38,761 bases of DNA, from assembly GCA_049599735.1 (NCBI GenBank), contig JBMYOX010000034.1, positions 1 to 38,761 of the forward strand, written 5' to 3'. This stretch comes from Pontibacterium sp049599735. GTDB lineage: Bacteria > Pseudomonadota > Gammaproteobacteria > Pseudomonadales > Balneatricaceae. The notes beneath the pieces were generated by a model that did no database searches, had not been told where the DNA came from, and saw nothing but the letters and a program-made list of their open reading frames with translations. Of this stretch, positions 8,236 through 16,594 are shown one piece after another (position 1 is the first letter of the stretch; the number at the start of each line of letters is the position of its first letter). The translations under genes were made by a program, and so were the position numbers.

Positions 8236-9948
8236 TCAGGTTTTAATTACACGGTTCATTTCTTCCAGGCTGGTCACACCTTTAACGACGTTAGCCAGGC
8301 CGGACTGGCGCAACGGGCTGAAGCCCTCTTCAATCGCCGTTTTTAAGATATCCAGTGAACTGCCGTTTTCCATAATGGCCGAAGCCAGCGCCGGGCTCAT
8401 TTCCATCATTTCATAAATGCCGGTACGGCCTTTGTAGCCTTTATTACATTTAGCACAACCCTCAGGGGTGGCTTCATATAAATGCAGGTCGGTAAGTTGC
8501 TTTTTAGTGAAACCTTCTTCCAGCAGGGTGGCTTTAGGAATCGTTACCGGGCGTTTGCAGCCTTCGCATAAACGGCGCGCCAGGCGCTGGGCGATAATCA
8601 GGCTGACCGAGGTGGCGATATTAAAAGCCGGCACCCCCATATTACGCAAACGGTTCAGGGTTTCTGCCGCGCTGTTAGTATGCAGGGTTGAAAGCACCAT
8701 ATGGCCGGTTTGGGCGGCTTTAATCGCAATTTCTGCTGTTTCCAGGTCACGTATCTCACCCACCATCACCACATCCGGATCCTGACGCAGGAAAGCACGC
8801 AGGGCCTCGGCAAAGGTCAGGCCAACTTTGGCATGTACATGCACCTGGTTAATGCCTTCCAGGTTAATCTCCACCGGGTCTTCGGCGGTGGAGATATTAC
8901 GTTCTTCGGTATTCAGGATATTCAGGCCGGTATACAAAGAAACGGTTTTGCCGCTACCGGTAGGCCCGGTCACCAGAATCATGCCCTGGGGCCGGTGCAG
9001 GGTTTTCATATAAAGGTCATGCTGTATCGGGTCGAACCCCAGTGCGGCTATACCCATTTGTGCGCTGGTGGGATCCAGGATACGCAGTACTATTTTTTCC
9101 CCCCAGAGGGTGGGCAGGGTGTTGACACGAAAGTCGATGGCGCGGTTTTTGGATAGCTTCATTTTAATACGTCCGTCCTGGGGCAGGCGGCGCTCGGAGA
9201 TATCCATTTGTGACATCACTTTAATACGCGCCGTTAAACGCGAGGAAAGGTTAGCCGGAGGGTGTGCAACTTCTTGTAGAATGCCGTCAATACGACAACG
9301 AATGCGATAGGCTTTTTCGTAAGGTTCAAAGTGAATATCGGAGGCCCCGGTTTTGATAGCATCCAGTAAAACTTTGTTTACAAAACGTACGATAGGCGCT
9401 TCGTTTTCGGTATTGTTTTCTTCCTCTTCTTCAGCCTGTTGGGAGCTGTCGTCAATTTCCAGATTATCCAGATCCGTATCATCCAGACTGTCCAGCGCTG
9501 TATTGCGTTTATCCAGAAAACTTTCTACGGCCCGGCTGAGTTTGTCTTCCTCAACAATAATTGCCTCAGTGCTGAGGCCGCTGTGAAACTTAAACTCATC
9601 CAGCGCCTGAACATTAGTCGGATCGGAAATGGCGACAAATAGCCGATTTTCGCGTTTATTCAGCGGTAAAGCGTGCCATTTGCTGATCAGGCTGTCGTCA
9701 ATAACACCCTGAGGCAGGCTGTCAAGATCCAGTGCATCCAGATCAAGCAGCGGCATACCAAACTCATCAGCGGCCACGGCTGCAGCGCGGGAAGCACTTA
9801 CCAGGCGCTGTGCAATAATGTAAGGGATAAAGGTCTGTTGCTTTTCCCGGGCCTGTTGTGTTGCCTCCCGGGCAACCTCGGCAGAAAAAATACCCTCCTG
9901 CACCAGGCGCCTGGCCAGGCCACTTAAGGGTTGAGATACGGATTCCAC
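8236..9948 (-). CDS. pilB: PilB, type IV pilus extension ATPase
   Basis: PilB is the hexameric cytoplasmic ATPase that powers pilus extension. The N-terminal MshEN/T2SSE-N region (about 1-190) is followed by the GspE-type ATPase core: Walker A GPTGSGKT near residues 327-334, Asp box and Walker B around DPDVVMVGEIRD, and the four-cysteine zinc element CEGC...CAKC near the end. I chose GTG 9948, with AAGAGG 7 nt upstream. It gives 570 residues and an N-terminus (SVSQPLSGLARRLV) like Pseudomonas PilB. The frame stays open upstream to 10320, but that part overlaps the divergent pilA gene and its promoter and has no family resemblance. It is the first gene of the leftward pilus operon. Confidence 0.96.
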   Translation of the reverse strand: MESVSQPLSGLARRLVQEGIFSAEVAREATQQAREKQQTFIPYIIAQRLVSASRAAAVAADEFGMPLLDLDALDLDSLPQGVIDDSLISKWHALPLNKRENRLFVAISDPTNVQALDEFKFHSGLSTEAIIVEEDKLSRAVESFLDKRNTALDSLDDTDLDNLEIDDSSQQAEEEEENNTENEAPIVRFVNKVLLDAIKTGASDIHFEPYEKAYRIRCRIDGILQEVAHPPANLSSRLTARIKVMSQMDISERRLPQDGRIKMKLSKNRAIDFRVNTLPTLWGEKIVLRILDPTSAQMGIAALGFDPIQHDLYMKTLHRPQGMILVTGPTGSGKTVSLYTGLNILNTEERNISTAEDPVEINLEGINQVHVHAKVGLTFAEALRAFLRQDPDVVMVGEIRDLETAEIAIKAAQTGHMVLSTLHTNSAAETLNRLRNMGVPAFNIATSVSLIIAQRLARRLCEGCKRPVTIPKATLLEEGFTKKQLTDLHLYEATPEGCAKCNKGYKGRTGIYEMMEMSPALASAIMENGSSLDILKTAIEEGFSPLRQSGLANVVKGVTSLEEMNRVIKT

Positions 9949-10009
9949 GGCCTTGCCTCTTCGCAGCAAAAAATGATGTGACAGGAGGCTAAGATAGCAC
10001 TTAGAGCCC

Positions 10010-10025
10010 TGGTTGAAAATCTGCG
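10010..10025 (+). promoter_or_regulatory. Possible sigma-54 promoter core upstream of pilA
   Basis: TGGTTGAAAATCTGCG holds the invariant GG (10011-10012) and GC (10023-10024) with exactly 10 nt between, the spacing of RpoN -24/-12 promoters. The flanking bases are poor (TTGA instead of CACG). Major pilin genes in Pseudomonas use RpoN with PilR, which makes the placement about 100 bp before pilA suggestive. A sigma-70-like -10, TATTAT (10066-10071), is an alternative without a good -35. Confidence 0.35.
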
Positions 10026-10122
10026 TGTTGTTGAAATATTCACTGGAAACTCTGTTTTTTTCCGCTATTATCAAGCTTACGGCTTTGAATAAACTAACAC
10101 TCGTTCGCTGGAGATATGAGTA

Positions 10123-10539
10123 ATGAAAAAACAACTGAAAAATAAACAGCAGGGTTTTACCCTGATTGAATTGATGATTGTAGTGGCGATCATCGGTATT
10201 CTGGCAGCTATCGCATTGCCGGCTTACCAAACTTATACAAAAAGGGCTAAGTTCTCGGAAGTGATCATGGCTGCAACCCCATTTAAAACAGCTTTTGAAG
10301 TGGGTGCTCAGACCGGACAAATTACTGCTCTGACAGACATTGATACTGGTGGTAACGGCATTCCGGCAGCGGCTGGTGCAAGTGGTTTTGTAACTTCGGT
10401 TGCGATGGATGAAGGGGTTATTACCGCTACAGGTACAGCCGATGTGGATAGCTTAACCTATACGCTTACACCGGACGGTGTCACAGCTCCTATTACATGG
10501 ACACAAGGTGGTACTTGTGTAGCGGCTGGTTTGTGTTAG
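10123..10539 (+). CDS. pilA: Type IVa major pilin (PilA-like)
   Basis: This is the structural subunit of the type IV pilus. The 138-residue prepilin has an 11-residue leader ending in Gly, then FTLIELMIVVAIIGILAAIALPAY, the invariant N-terminal helix with Phe1 and Glu5 of the mature form; PilD should cut after Gly11. The mature chain is about 127 residues, short for type IVa pilins. Two cysteines at the very end (TCVAAGLC) would form a small disulfide loop with five residues between them. The gene is divergent from pilB, with its own promoter region of about 170 bp and a strong terminator just after, so it is monocistronic. Confidence 0.95.
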   Translation: MKKQLKNKQQGFTLIELMIVVAIIGILAAIALPAYQTYTKRAKFSEVIMAATPFKTAFEVGAQTGQITALTDIDTGGNGIPAAAGASGFVTSVAMDEGVITATGTADVDSLTYTLTPDGVTAPITWTQGGTCVAAGLC

Positions 10540-10560
10540 TTTTTAGCGTATTGTAAGCAT

Positions 10561-10590
10561 AAAAAGGCCGGTAACTTTACCGGCCTTTTT
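10561..10590. terminator. Strong terminator after pilA
   Basis: AAAAAGGCCGGTA (10561-10573) pairs perfectly with TACCGGCCTTTTT (10578-10590) around a 4-nt loop. A and T runs on both sides make it usable on either strand. It sits 22 bp after the pilA stop. Confidence 0.9.
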
Positions 10591-10670
10591 ATTTCCCGCC
10601 TTTTCCTTGCCCCCGCCTCACTCAACGATTATATTTCTGTGTCCTTTTCCTTGTCGGGCCTGCGCGGACT

Positions 10671-11018
10671 ATGAAACGTAATATTATTATCCTGCTGATT
10701 GCCGCTTGTGTCGGTATCACAATTTATATTAGCTCCACCAAAAAACCACTTGAGACTGAAGTAAAAAGTGCGATTGAAGCCGCTTTGCTGGAGCAGCCTG
10801 AGTTTCCAGCGCGCCCTGTCTGGTGGGAAGATGATGGCGTAATGGCGATTGGCATGGTGAAAAAGCAGGACAACCACAATGTCGATGCTGAAAAAGCCTG
10901 TAAGATTGCAGCGCGTTTTGGCGTAACTAAACTTAAAGTTGAGATTTATGATGTGTTGCTGATACAGCAGTCGGATGACTGGGAATTGATTGGCAGCGCA
11001 GCTTGTAACAAACAATAA
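10671..11018 (+). CDS. Small membrane-anchored or exported protein of unknown function
   Basis: I do not recognise a family. The 115-residue product opens with MKRNIIILLIAACVGITIYI, one hydrophobic helix that would act as an uncleaved anchor or signal. The remaining ~90 residues are mixed charged, with a WWEDDGVMAIGMV segment and two cysteines (about 79 and 112). The ATG at 10671 lacks a clear Shine-Dalgarno. Coding is supported by ordinary composition, by an uninterrupted frame filling the space between the pilA terminator and nadC, and by a hairpin after the stop. It is convergent with nadC. An antisense ORF on the other strand (10629-11015) looks like a shadow. A pilus role is possible from position only. 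Confidence 0.6.
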   Translation: MKRNIIILLIAACVGITIYISSTKKPLETEVKSAIEAALLEQPEFPARPVWWEDDGVMAIGMVKKQDNHNVDAEKACKIAARFGVTKLKVEIYDVLLIQQSDDWELIGSAACNKQ

Positions 11019-11032
11019 AGCGATTTAACGGG

Positions 11033-11059
11033 TAGCAGGCCTGTTAAGCAAGCCTGCTA
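11033..11059. terminator. Inverted repeat between convergent genes
   Basis: TAGCAGGC (11033-11040) and GCCTGCTA (11052-11059) form an 8-bp stem with an 11-nt loop between the stops of the small anchored protein gene and nadC. There is no immediate T tract, so its terminator role is only likely. Confidence 0.45.
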
Positions 11060-11071
11060 TCTGAACAGCTT

Positions 11072-11911
11072 TTAAAAAAAGCGCATGGATAAATCAACAG
11101 CCTGACAATGCTTGGTCAGCGCACCAATCGAAATATAATCCACCCCGGTTTCAGCAATCGGACGTAGAGTCTCATCGGTGATGTTGCCTGAGGCTTCCAG
11201 TTTTGCCTGACCATCTACCAGGCTGACCGCTTCGCGCATTTCTTCCAGAGTAAAGTTGTCCAGCATGATGATATCCGCGCCGGATATCAGCGCCGCCTGC
11301 AGCTCTTCAAAGGTTTCAACTTCTACTTCAACCGGTTTGCCGGGTTCATTGCACTGTGCTGTTTTAATCGCGGCTTCTATGCCTCCGCAGCCCATAATAT
11401 GGTTTTCTTTGATTAAAAACGCATCAAACAGACCAATGCGGTGGTTAAAGCAGCCACCACAAGTTACCGCGTATTTCTGCGCGGTACGCAGGCCCGGTAG
11501 GGTTTTACGGGTATCGAGTAATTTAACAGCGGTGCCTGCCACTTTGTCTGCATAAAATTTGCTGACGGTAGCGGTGCCGGACAAGGTTTGCAGGAAGTTA
11601 AGCGCGGTGCGTTCTGCTGTCAGCAGGTTGCGAGCTGAGCCTGTGGCGGTAAACAAGGTTTGGTCACGGCTGACTAAATCGCCGTCTTTCACTTGCCAGT
11701 TAATCTCCAGGCCTGGGTCAATCTGATGAAAGACTTCATTCACCCATGCGGTGCCACAGATAACGGCATCCTGACGGCTGATTACACCTGCGGTTGCGGT
11801 GGTGTCTGCCGGAATTAACTGGGCGGTAATATCACCGCCACCAATATCTTCGCGCAGTGCGTTGGTTACGGTAGCCTGGATGTCTTTTTTAAGTCTGTCT
11901 TGAGTCAGCAT
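11072..11911 (-). CDS. nadC: NadC, nicotinate-nucleotide pyrophosphorylase (quinolinate phosphoribosyltransferase)
   Basis: NadC converts quinolinate and PRPP to nicotinate mononucleotide, CO2 and PPi in de novo NAD synthesis. The protein is 279 residues, the normal length. Hallmarks are REDIGGGDITA near the N-terminus, LLDTRKTLPGLR, the NHR-containing CGGCFNHRIGLFDAFLIKENH segment, EVEVETFEEL and the C-terminal YISIGALTKH. All substrate-contact Lys/Arg/His motifs appear intact. It is divergent from ampD with about 75 bp between the starts, the ampD-nadC pairing found in many Pseudomonas-like genomes. The pilin gene is also close, as in that group. Confidence 0.97.
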   Translation of the reverse strand: MLTQDRLKKDIQATVTNALREDIGGGDITAQLIPADTTATAGVISRQDAVICGTAWVNEVFHQIDPGLEINWQVKDGDLVSRDQTLFTATGSARNLLTAERTALNFLQTLSGTATVSKFYADKVAGTAVKLLDTRKTLPGLRTAQKYAVTCGGCFNHRIGLFDAFLIKENHIMGCGGIEAAIKTAQCNEPGKPVEVEVETFEELQAALISGADIIMLDNFTLEEMREAVSLVDGQAKLEASGNITDETLRPIAETGVDYISIGALTKHCQAVDLSMRFF

Positions 11912-11986
11912 AGGGTGTCAGCTACAGGGCCTGATAGTGTTAATATGGAGTTTAATTCTAGCGAAAATGCAGGATAGCGCATAGGT

Positions 11987-12559
11987 ATGAAAGCCAGGTT
12001 TTCAGTATCTGACGGAGAAGTTTCAAGCGTTCGGCAGTGTGTTTCGCCTAACTGTAATGAAAGGCCCGCAGGCCAGCCGGTCTCGTTACTGGTATTACAT
12101 AATATCAGTTTGCCGCCGGGGCACTTTGGCGGCGGTTATGTGGAGTTGTTTTTCCAGAATCAATTGCCGGTAGCTGAGCATGCTTATTTTGAGGAAATCA
12201 GCCATCTCCAGGTTTCTGCCCACCTTTTTATCAGTCGCGAGGGTTTAGTCACACAATTTGTAAACCTGAACGCACGGGCCTGGCATGCGGGTTTATCTTC
12301 TTTTGAAGGGTGTGATAACTGTAATGATTTTTCAATAGGTATCGAAATGGAAGGCACGGACGAGCTGCCTTATACCGATAAGCAGTATGAAACCCTGGTG
12401 CAGTTAACTTACGCGATTGAGCAGGCTTACCCGGACATTAAACGTAATCGTATAGTCGGGCACTGCGATATAGCCCCCGGACGAAAAACAGACCCCGGCC
12501 CGGCCTTTGAGTGGTCACGCTTTTTGGCCGCGCTGAATAAGGTTTCTGAAGACTGCTGA
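11987..12559 (+). CDS. ampD: AmpD, 1,6-anhydro-N-acetylmuramyl-L-alanine amidase
   Basis: AmpD is the cytoplasmic zinc amidase that removes the peptide from anhydro-muropeptides during cell-wall recycling. Where AmpR/AmpC exist, its loss induces beta-lactamase. The zinc ligands by family comparison are H38 (LVLHNIS), H159 (GHCDIAPGRKTDPG) and D169, with K167 in the catalytic position. The protein is 190 residues, normal for AmpD, and lacks a signal peptide, which separates it from periplasmic AmiD-type enzymes. It is divergent from nadC. The ampE gene that often follows is absent; the next gene is fbpC. Confidence 0.95.
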   Translation: MKARFSVSDGEVSSVRQCVSPNCNERPAGQPVSLLVLHNISLPPGHFGGGYVELFFQNQLPVAEHAYFEEISHLQVSAHLFISREGLVTQFVNLNARAWHAGLSSFEGCDNCNDFSIGIEMEGTDELPYTDKQYETLVQLTYAIEQAYPDIKRNRIVGHCDIAPGRKTDPGPAFEWSRFLAALNKVSEDC

Positions 12560-12569
12560 CCTGGTGTTT

Positions 12570-12591
12570 GATAATGGTTTTCATTTATAAT
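12570..12591 (+). promoter_or_regulatory. Fur-box-like sequence overlapping the fbpC promoter
   Basis: GATAATGGTTTTCATTTAT (12570-12588) matches the 19-bp Fur consensus at 13 positions by hand count, including the whole first GATAATG half. It overlaps a perfect -10 TATAAT at 12586-12591. No good -35 is visible. The fbpC ATG is about 60 bp downstream. Iron repression of fbpC is inferred. Confidence 0.6.
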
Positions 12592-12651
12592 CAGGGGCCT
12601 CCCGGCTCTTTTTTAAATTTCTGCCGCTGCTTTTTATTGTTTAGGTAATAC

Positions 12652-13686
12652 ATGGATTCTCTGCTGGATGTTCGCGCGTTAAGTTGTGGTTATCAGGATC
12701 AGGTGATTGTTCAGTCACTGGATTTCTCGGTGCAAGCCGGTGAAATTGCCTGTTTGCTGGGGCCCAGTGGCTGCGGTAAAACCACCGTGTTACGGGCTGT
12801 TGCCGGTTTTAATGCAATTCTGGCCGGTGAAATTGCACTGGGCGGGGCCACAATCTCCAGCGCGGGTTTTACGCGGGTGCCTGAAAAACGGGGCATGGGC
12901 ATGGTGTTTCAGGACTACGCGCTGTTTCCTCATCTGACGGTGGGTGAGAATATTCGCTTTGGCCTGAAGACCACGTCAGGCCAGGCCAGGCAAAGCCGTA
13001 TTGTTGAAATGCTGGACCTGGTACGTTTACCGGATCTGACCAAACGTTATCCCCATGAATTATCCGGTGGCCAGCAGCAACGGGTGGCTTTGGCACGGGC
13101 GCTGGCACCCAAGCCTAACTTGTTGTTAATGGATGAGCCTTTCTCTAATTTGGATACGGATCTTCGCCAGCAGCTTTCCCTGGAAGTGCGGGATATTCTT
13201 AAGCAGCAGGGCATAGCCGCGATTGTAGTGACACACGATCAGCAGGAAGCCTTTGCGATTGGCGATAAAGTTGGCATTCTGGCTGAAGGTGAGTTGCAGC
13301 AATGGGGCACACCACAAGCACTTTATCACCAACCAGCGAATGCGATGGTGGCGGGATTTGTGGGTAAAGGTGAGCTGTTTGCCGCCCATTGTCTGAGTGA
13401 AGGGCGTGTGGAAACCGAGCTGGGTGTGCTGGAATTTGCAGAGCCTTGCTGTGCGTTACCGGGGCAGCATCTGGAACTTTTTATCCGCCCGGCGGATTTA
13501 AAACCAGTGCCAGGCGGGGCGGGCGCAACAGTAAAAGCCATTGAGTTTTTGGGAGAATCGACCCGTTATCTGTTAACACTCAGCAATGGCCGTCCGGTTG
13601 AAGCCATGGCGCGTGAGCCATTACATCTGCATATTGGGGACCAGGTGGGTATAGACGTCTCTGTGCATCGCCCAATCATTTTCTGA
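12652..13686 (+). CDS. fbpC: Ferric-iron ABC transporter ATP-binding protein (FbpC/AfuC type)
   Basis: This is the ATPase subunit of the ferric iron importer, docking on the FbpB permease at the inner membrane. Walker A GPSGCGKTT is at residues 37-45, the Q-loop is in MVFQDYALFPHLTV, the signature LSGGQQQR is near 137, and Walker B LLLMDEPFSNLD is near 157-168, followed by the H-loop THDQQEA. The C-terminal ~110 residues form a TOBE-like domain, giving 344 residues as usual for Fbp/Pot-type ATPases. Specificity for iron comes from the adjacent FbpA/FbpB and the Fur-like site. The gene converges on fbpB with 31 bp between stops, so it is transcribed apart from fbpAB. Confidence 0.9.
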   Translation: MDSLLDVRALSCGYQDQVIVQSLDFSVQAGEIACLLGPSGCGKTTVLRAVAGFNAILAGEIALGGATISSAGFTRVPEKRGMGMVFQDYALFPHLTVGENIRFGLKTTSGQARQSRIVEMLDLVRLPDLTKRYPHELSGGQQQRVALARALAPKPNLLLMDEPFSNLDTDLRQQLSLEVRDILKQQGIAAIVVTHDQQEAFAIGDKVGILAEGELQQWGTPQALYHQPANAMVAGFVGKGELFAAHCLSEGRVETELGVLEFAEPCCALPGQHLELFIRPADLKPVPGGAGATVKAIEFLGESTRYLLTLSNGRPVEAMAREPLHLHIGDQVGIDVSVHRPIIF

Positions 13687-13717
13687 GCATGCCAGTGTGC
13701 CAGATAATTTTAATTGT

Positions 13718-15400
13718 TTAGTTTTCTGCGCGGGTTGCGGTAATGGTTCGGCTGAGCAGAATCACCGGGATAATACCCACTGCAACAATCAACAACGCTG
13801 CCAGTGAACACTCTTCCAGCATCTCATCGGATGCAAACTGATAAACAAAAGTGGCCAGGGTATCGTAGTTAAAAGGCCGCAATATCAGGGTGGCGGGCAA
13901 CTCTTTCATACAATCCACAAACACCACCAGTCCGGCTGATAAAATGCTGCCGCGAATCAGTGGCAAATGAACCTTAAACAGCGTTTGCAGCGGGGTCATA
14001 CCCAGTGAACGGGAGGCCATATCCATGGTGGGTGTTATTTTATTCAGACTGCCTTCCACTGCGCCGGTAGATACAGCGAGAAAACGCACCGAGTAGGCAA
14101 AAATAATGGCAAAGGTGGTGCCGCTGAGCAGCAAGCCGGTGGAAATACCAAACTGCTGCCGCATAAAACTGTCGATACTGTTATCAAACGCCGCCAGGGG
14201 GATAATCACACCAATGGCCAGTACCGCACCCGGCATAGCGTATCCTAAGCTGGCAAAATTAGCGGCACCCGCCAGGCTCTTATGTTGATAAAGGCGTTTG
14301 CTATACGCCAGTAACAGGGCGATTATAATTGTGATCAGTGCGGCGGATACAGACAGGAAAAAACTGTTACCGGCATAGGTAAAAAAGTCTTCGCTATCCA
14401 ACTGATCCAGATGTTGCAGTGCATACTGTCCCAGAATAATCACCGGCAGAATAAAACCCAGTACAATAGGCGTTGCACAAATCAGCCAGGCCAGTGCTGC
14501 CCGTGTCCCCTGGAGTTTGTAGGTATCCAGTGCTTTAAAACGGTCAGTGGCATTAAACTGTTTCTGTTTAGCCCGGGCCAGACGTTCAAGCACAATCAGG
14601 GTGACGACAAAGATCATCATCAGGCTGGCTATCTGGGCGGCTCCGCCTAAGTTGCCCATATTCAGCCAGGTATCATAAATACCGGCGCTCATGCTTTTTA
14701 CGGCAAAAAAATCCACCGTGCCAAAATCATTAATAGTTTCCATCGATACCAGCGCCAGGCCTACGGCAATCGCAGGGCGGGCAATGGGCAGGGAAATTCG
14801 GAAGAAACTTTGCAAGGGACTGCAGCCCATTAAACGGCTGGCATCCCTTAGGCTGTTGGATTGTTCAAGAAACGAGGCCCGCACCAGCAAATAAACATAA
14901 GGATAAAGTACAAAGGCGAGCATCAGGATAGCACCGCCTAATGTACGGATCTCAGGGAACCAGTAGTCACGGGCGCTTTGCCAGCCAAATAGCGCCCGCA
15001 GGGTGGTTTGTACCGGGCCTGCGTATTCCAAAAGGTCGGTATACACATAAGCGATAACATAAGCGGGTACGGCAAACGGCAGCATCAATGCCCATTCAAA
15101 AAAGCGCTTGCCGGGAAAGCGGCACATAGTTACCAGCCAGGCGGTTAAGACACCGGTGCCAACAGCTAAAACGCCCACGCCGATCATTAAGCCTAAAGTG
15201 GTGGTGATGTAGACCGGCAATACAGTTTCGGCTAAATGTGACCAGATATTTTCTTTGGGAAACAGTGCCAGATAAAACACGGACAGGACAGGCAGGGCAA
15301 CCAGTAGGGCAACCAGCCAGGCAGGGGTTTGCCAGCGCCATAAACCGTTAGCACGGTGGCGGGTAGTCGGGCTTTGCTGGGGGGGTGAGGCGGCGGTCAA
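13718..15400 (-). CDS. fbpB: Ferric-iron ABC transporter permease (FbpB type)
   Basis: This is the inner-membrane permease of the ferric iron importer. At 560 residues it is a fused double permease, with about 12 hydrophobic segments and two copies of the BPD transport EAA region (DASRLMGCSPLQSFFRISLP near 190 and MASRSLGMTPLQTLFKVHLP near 470) that contact FbpC. The start is TTG 15400, with AGGA 8 nt upstream and no in-frame ATG before the first helix. It follows fbpA by 115 bp, a gap that contains a terminator-like hairpin. Similar double permeases serve thiamine or other substrates, but the neighbouring FbpA makes iron the best call. Confidence 0.92.
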   Translation of the reverse strand: MTAASPPQQSPTTRHRANGLWRWQTPAWLVALLVALPVLSVFYLALFPKENIWSHLAETVLPVYITTTLGLMIGVGVLAVGTGVLTAWLVTMCRFPGKRFFEWALMLPFAVPAYVIAYVYTDLLEYAGPVQTTLRALFGWQSARDYWFPEIRTLGGAILMLAFVLYPYVYLLVRASFLEQSNSLRDASRLMGCSPLQSFFRISLPIARPAIAVGLALVSMETINDFGTVDFFAVKSMSAGIYDTWLNMGNLGGAAQIASLMMIFVVTLIVLERLARAKQKQFNATDRFKALDTYKLQGTRAALAWLICATPIVLGFILPVIILGQYALQHLDQLDSEDFFTYAGNSFFLSVSAALITIIIALLLAYSKRLYQHKSLAGAANFASLGYAMPGAVLAIGVIIPLAAFDNSIDSFMRQQFGISTGLLLSGTTFAIIFAYSVRFLAVSTGAVEGSLNKITPTMDMASRSLGMTPLQTLFKVHLPLIRGSILSAGLVVFVDCMKELPATLILRPFNYDTLATFVYQFASDEMLEECSLAALLIVAVGIIPVILLSRTITATRAEN

Positions 15401-15421
15401 ATCCGGAATCCTGAAACAACA

Positions 15422-15449
15422 AAACGGTAGCCGCGCGAGACTACCGTTT
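15422..15449 (-). terminator. Attenuator-like hairpin between fbpA and fbpB
   Basis: Arms AAACGGTAG (15422-15430) and CTACCGTTT (15441-15449) form a 9-bp stem with a 10-nt loop. Read leftward, the direction of fbpA-fbpB transcription, the hairpin is followed by a TTTTGTTGTTT tract, as in a Rho-independent terminator. It lies about 65 bp after the fbpA stop and about 20 bp before fbpB. Partial termination or 3'-end protection would give more FbpA than FbpB. Confidence 0.65.
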
Positions 15450-15515
15450 GTTAGGGGTAAAGTCGAGTATCCAACGCCTTTACAGGGTTATATTTACCCG
15501 ACCGAAGTGGCTATA

Positions 15516-16538
15516 TCAGTTATCAAAACCGACCTTGTCAACCATACGAGCAGCAGCTGAACGTAGCTCTGAAACACGTTGCAGGTTGATGCCATCTTCC
15601 TTGAACTCGCCCATGTATTGGTTAATCAGGTCTGAGCGGGTAGTTTGCGGGCGAACCGGAAACTCAAAGTTGGCTTCAGCGTACAGTTGCTGGGCTTTAT
15701 CTTCGCTCAGGAACTCGATCAGCCTGGCAGCAGCCTCTGCGTGAGGGGCATGTTTAAGAATGGCTGCCCCTGAAATGTTCATATGTGCGCCCCGGTTATC
15801 CTGGTTCGGGAAAATCAGGTTAACGGCCTGTGCCCATGCTTTTTGTTCAGGTTTTTTCTCGTTGGTGATCATTTTGCCAAAGTAGTAAGAATTACCCAGC
15901 GCGATATCACATACCCCTTCTTTTACGGCTTTAACCTGACCCCGGTCGTTGCCCTGAGGCTTGCGTGCCAGGTTGGCTTTAAAACCTTCCAGCCATTGCT
16001 GTGCTTCAGCTTCACCGTGGTGTGCAATCATAGAACCGATCAGTGACAGATTGTAAGTGTGCTTGCCGCTTCGGGTACAGATACGGCCTTTCCATTTGGG
16101 GTCTGCCAGGTCTTCGTAACTGCTGATCTCACCAGCTTTCACACGGGTTTTGGACGTGTAAATAATCCGGGAGCGGGAGGTCAGACCAAACCAGTGATCG
16201 GCCGGGTCACGGTATTTAGACGGAATGTTTTTTTCCAGGGTTTTGCTGTTAACCGGTTGCAGCAAGCCTTTTTCCAGTGCATCGGACAAAGGGCCGATAT
16301 CGGAGGTCAGTAAGACATCAGCCGGTGAATTCCGGCCTTCATGTTCAATACGTTCCAGCAGGCCTTTTTTTGCAAAAACTACATTAGCTTTAATACCGGT
16401 TTCAGCCGTGAATGCTTCCAGCAAAGGCTTCATTAAAAACGCCTGACGGTAAGAGTAAATGTTCACTTCTTCAGCAGCCTGAACCACCGGGGTGGTAACC
16501 AGGGCAGACAGAGTTGCGGCTATCAGTAGTTTTTTCAT
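15516..16538 (-). CDS. fbpA: Periplasmic ferric-iron-binding protein (FbpA type)
   Basis: This periplasmic solute-binding protein delivers Fe3+ to FbpB/FbpC. The 340-residue precursor has a clear Sec signal peptide (MKKLLIAATLSALVTTPVVQA, cleaved near residue 21-22), then EEVNIYSYRQ, the usual opening of iron-binding members. The adjacent tyrosines Y218-Y219 in NSYYFGK are the hallmark iron ligands of this family. The start is ATG 16538. It is the first gene of the leftward fbpA-fbpB unit. Upstream lie a perfect TTGACA -35 and two Fur-box-like sequences, consistent with iron repression. Confidence 0.94.
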   Translation of the reverse strand: MKKLLIAATLSALVTTPVVQAAEEVNIYSYRQAFLMKPLLEAFTAETGIKANVVFAKKGLLERIEHEGRNSPADVLLTSDIGPLSDALEKGLLQPVNSKTLEKNIPSKYRDPADHWFGLTSRSRIIYTSKTRVKAGEISSYEDLADPKWKGRICTRSGKHTYNLSLIGSMIAHHGEAEAQQWLEGFKANLARKPQGNDRGQVKAVKEGVCDIALGNSYYFGKMITNEKKPEQKAWAQAVNLIFPNQDNRGAHMNISGAAILKHAPHAEAAARLIEFLSEDKAQQLYAEANFEFPVRPQTTRSDLINQYMGEFKEDGINLQRVSELRSAAARMVDKVGFDN

Positions 16539-16594
16539 GACGGTCTCTTTTATCCGATCTTTGGCGAGCTGGCGGTATGTGCCTTGGTCGCGTT

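Noticed and set aside
8701..9156. Plus-strand ORFs inside pilB
   Set aside because: Shadow frames of a highly conserved ATPase.
9949..10320. Upstream in-frame extension of pilB (124 residues)
   Set aside because: It overlaps the divergent pilA gene and the intergenic promoter region, has no PilB resemblance, and GTG 9948 has a good ribosome binding site.
10629..11015. Minus-strand 128-residue ORF opposite the small anchored protein gene
   Set aside because: The plus-strand frame has a coherent signal-anchor design; the antisense frame is cysteine- and histidine-scattered with no pattern.
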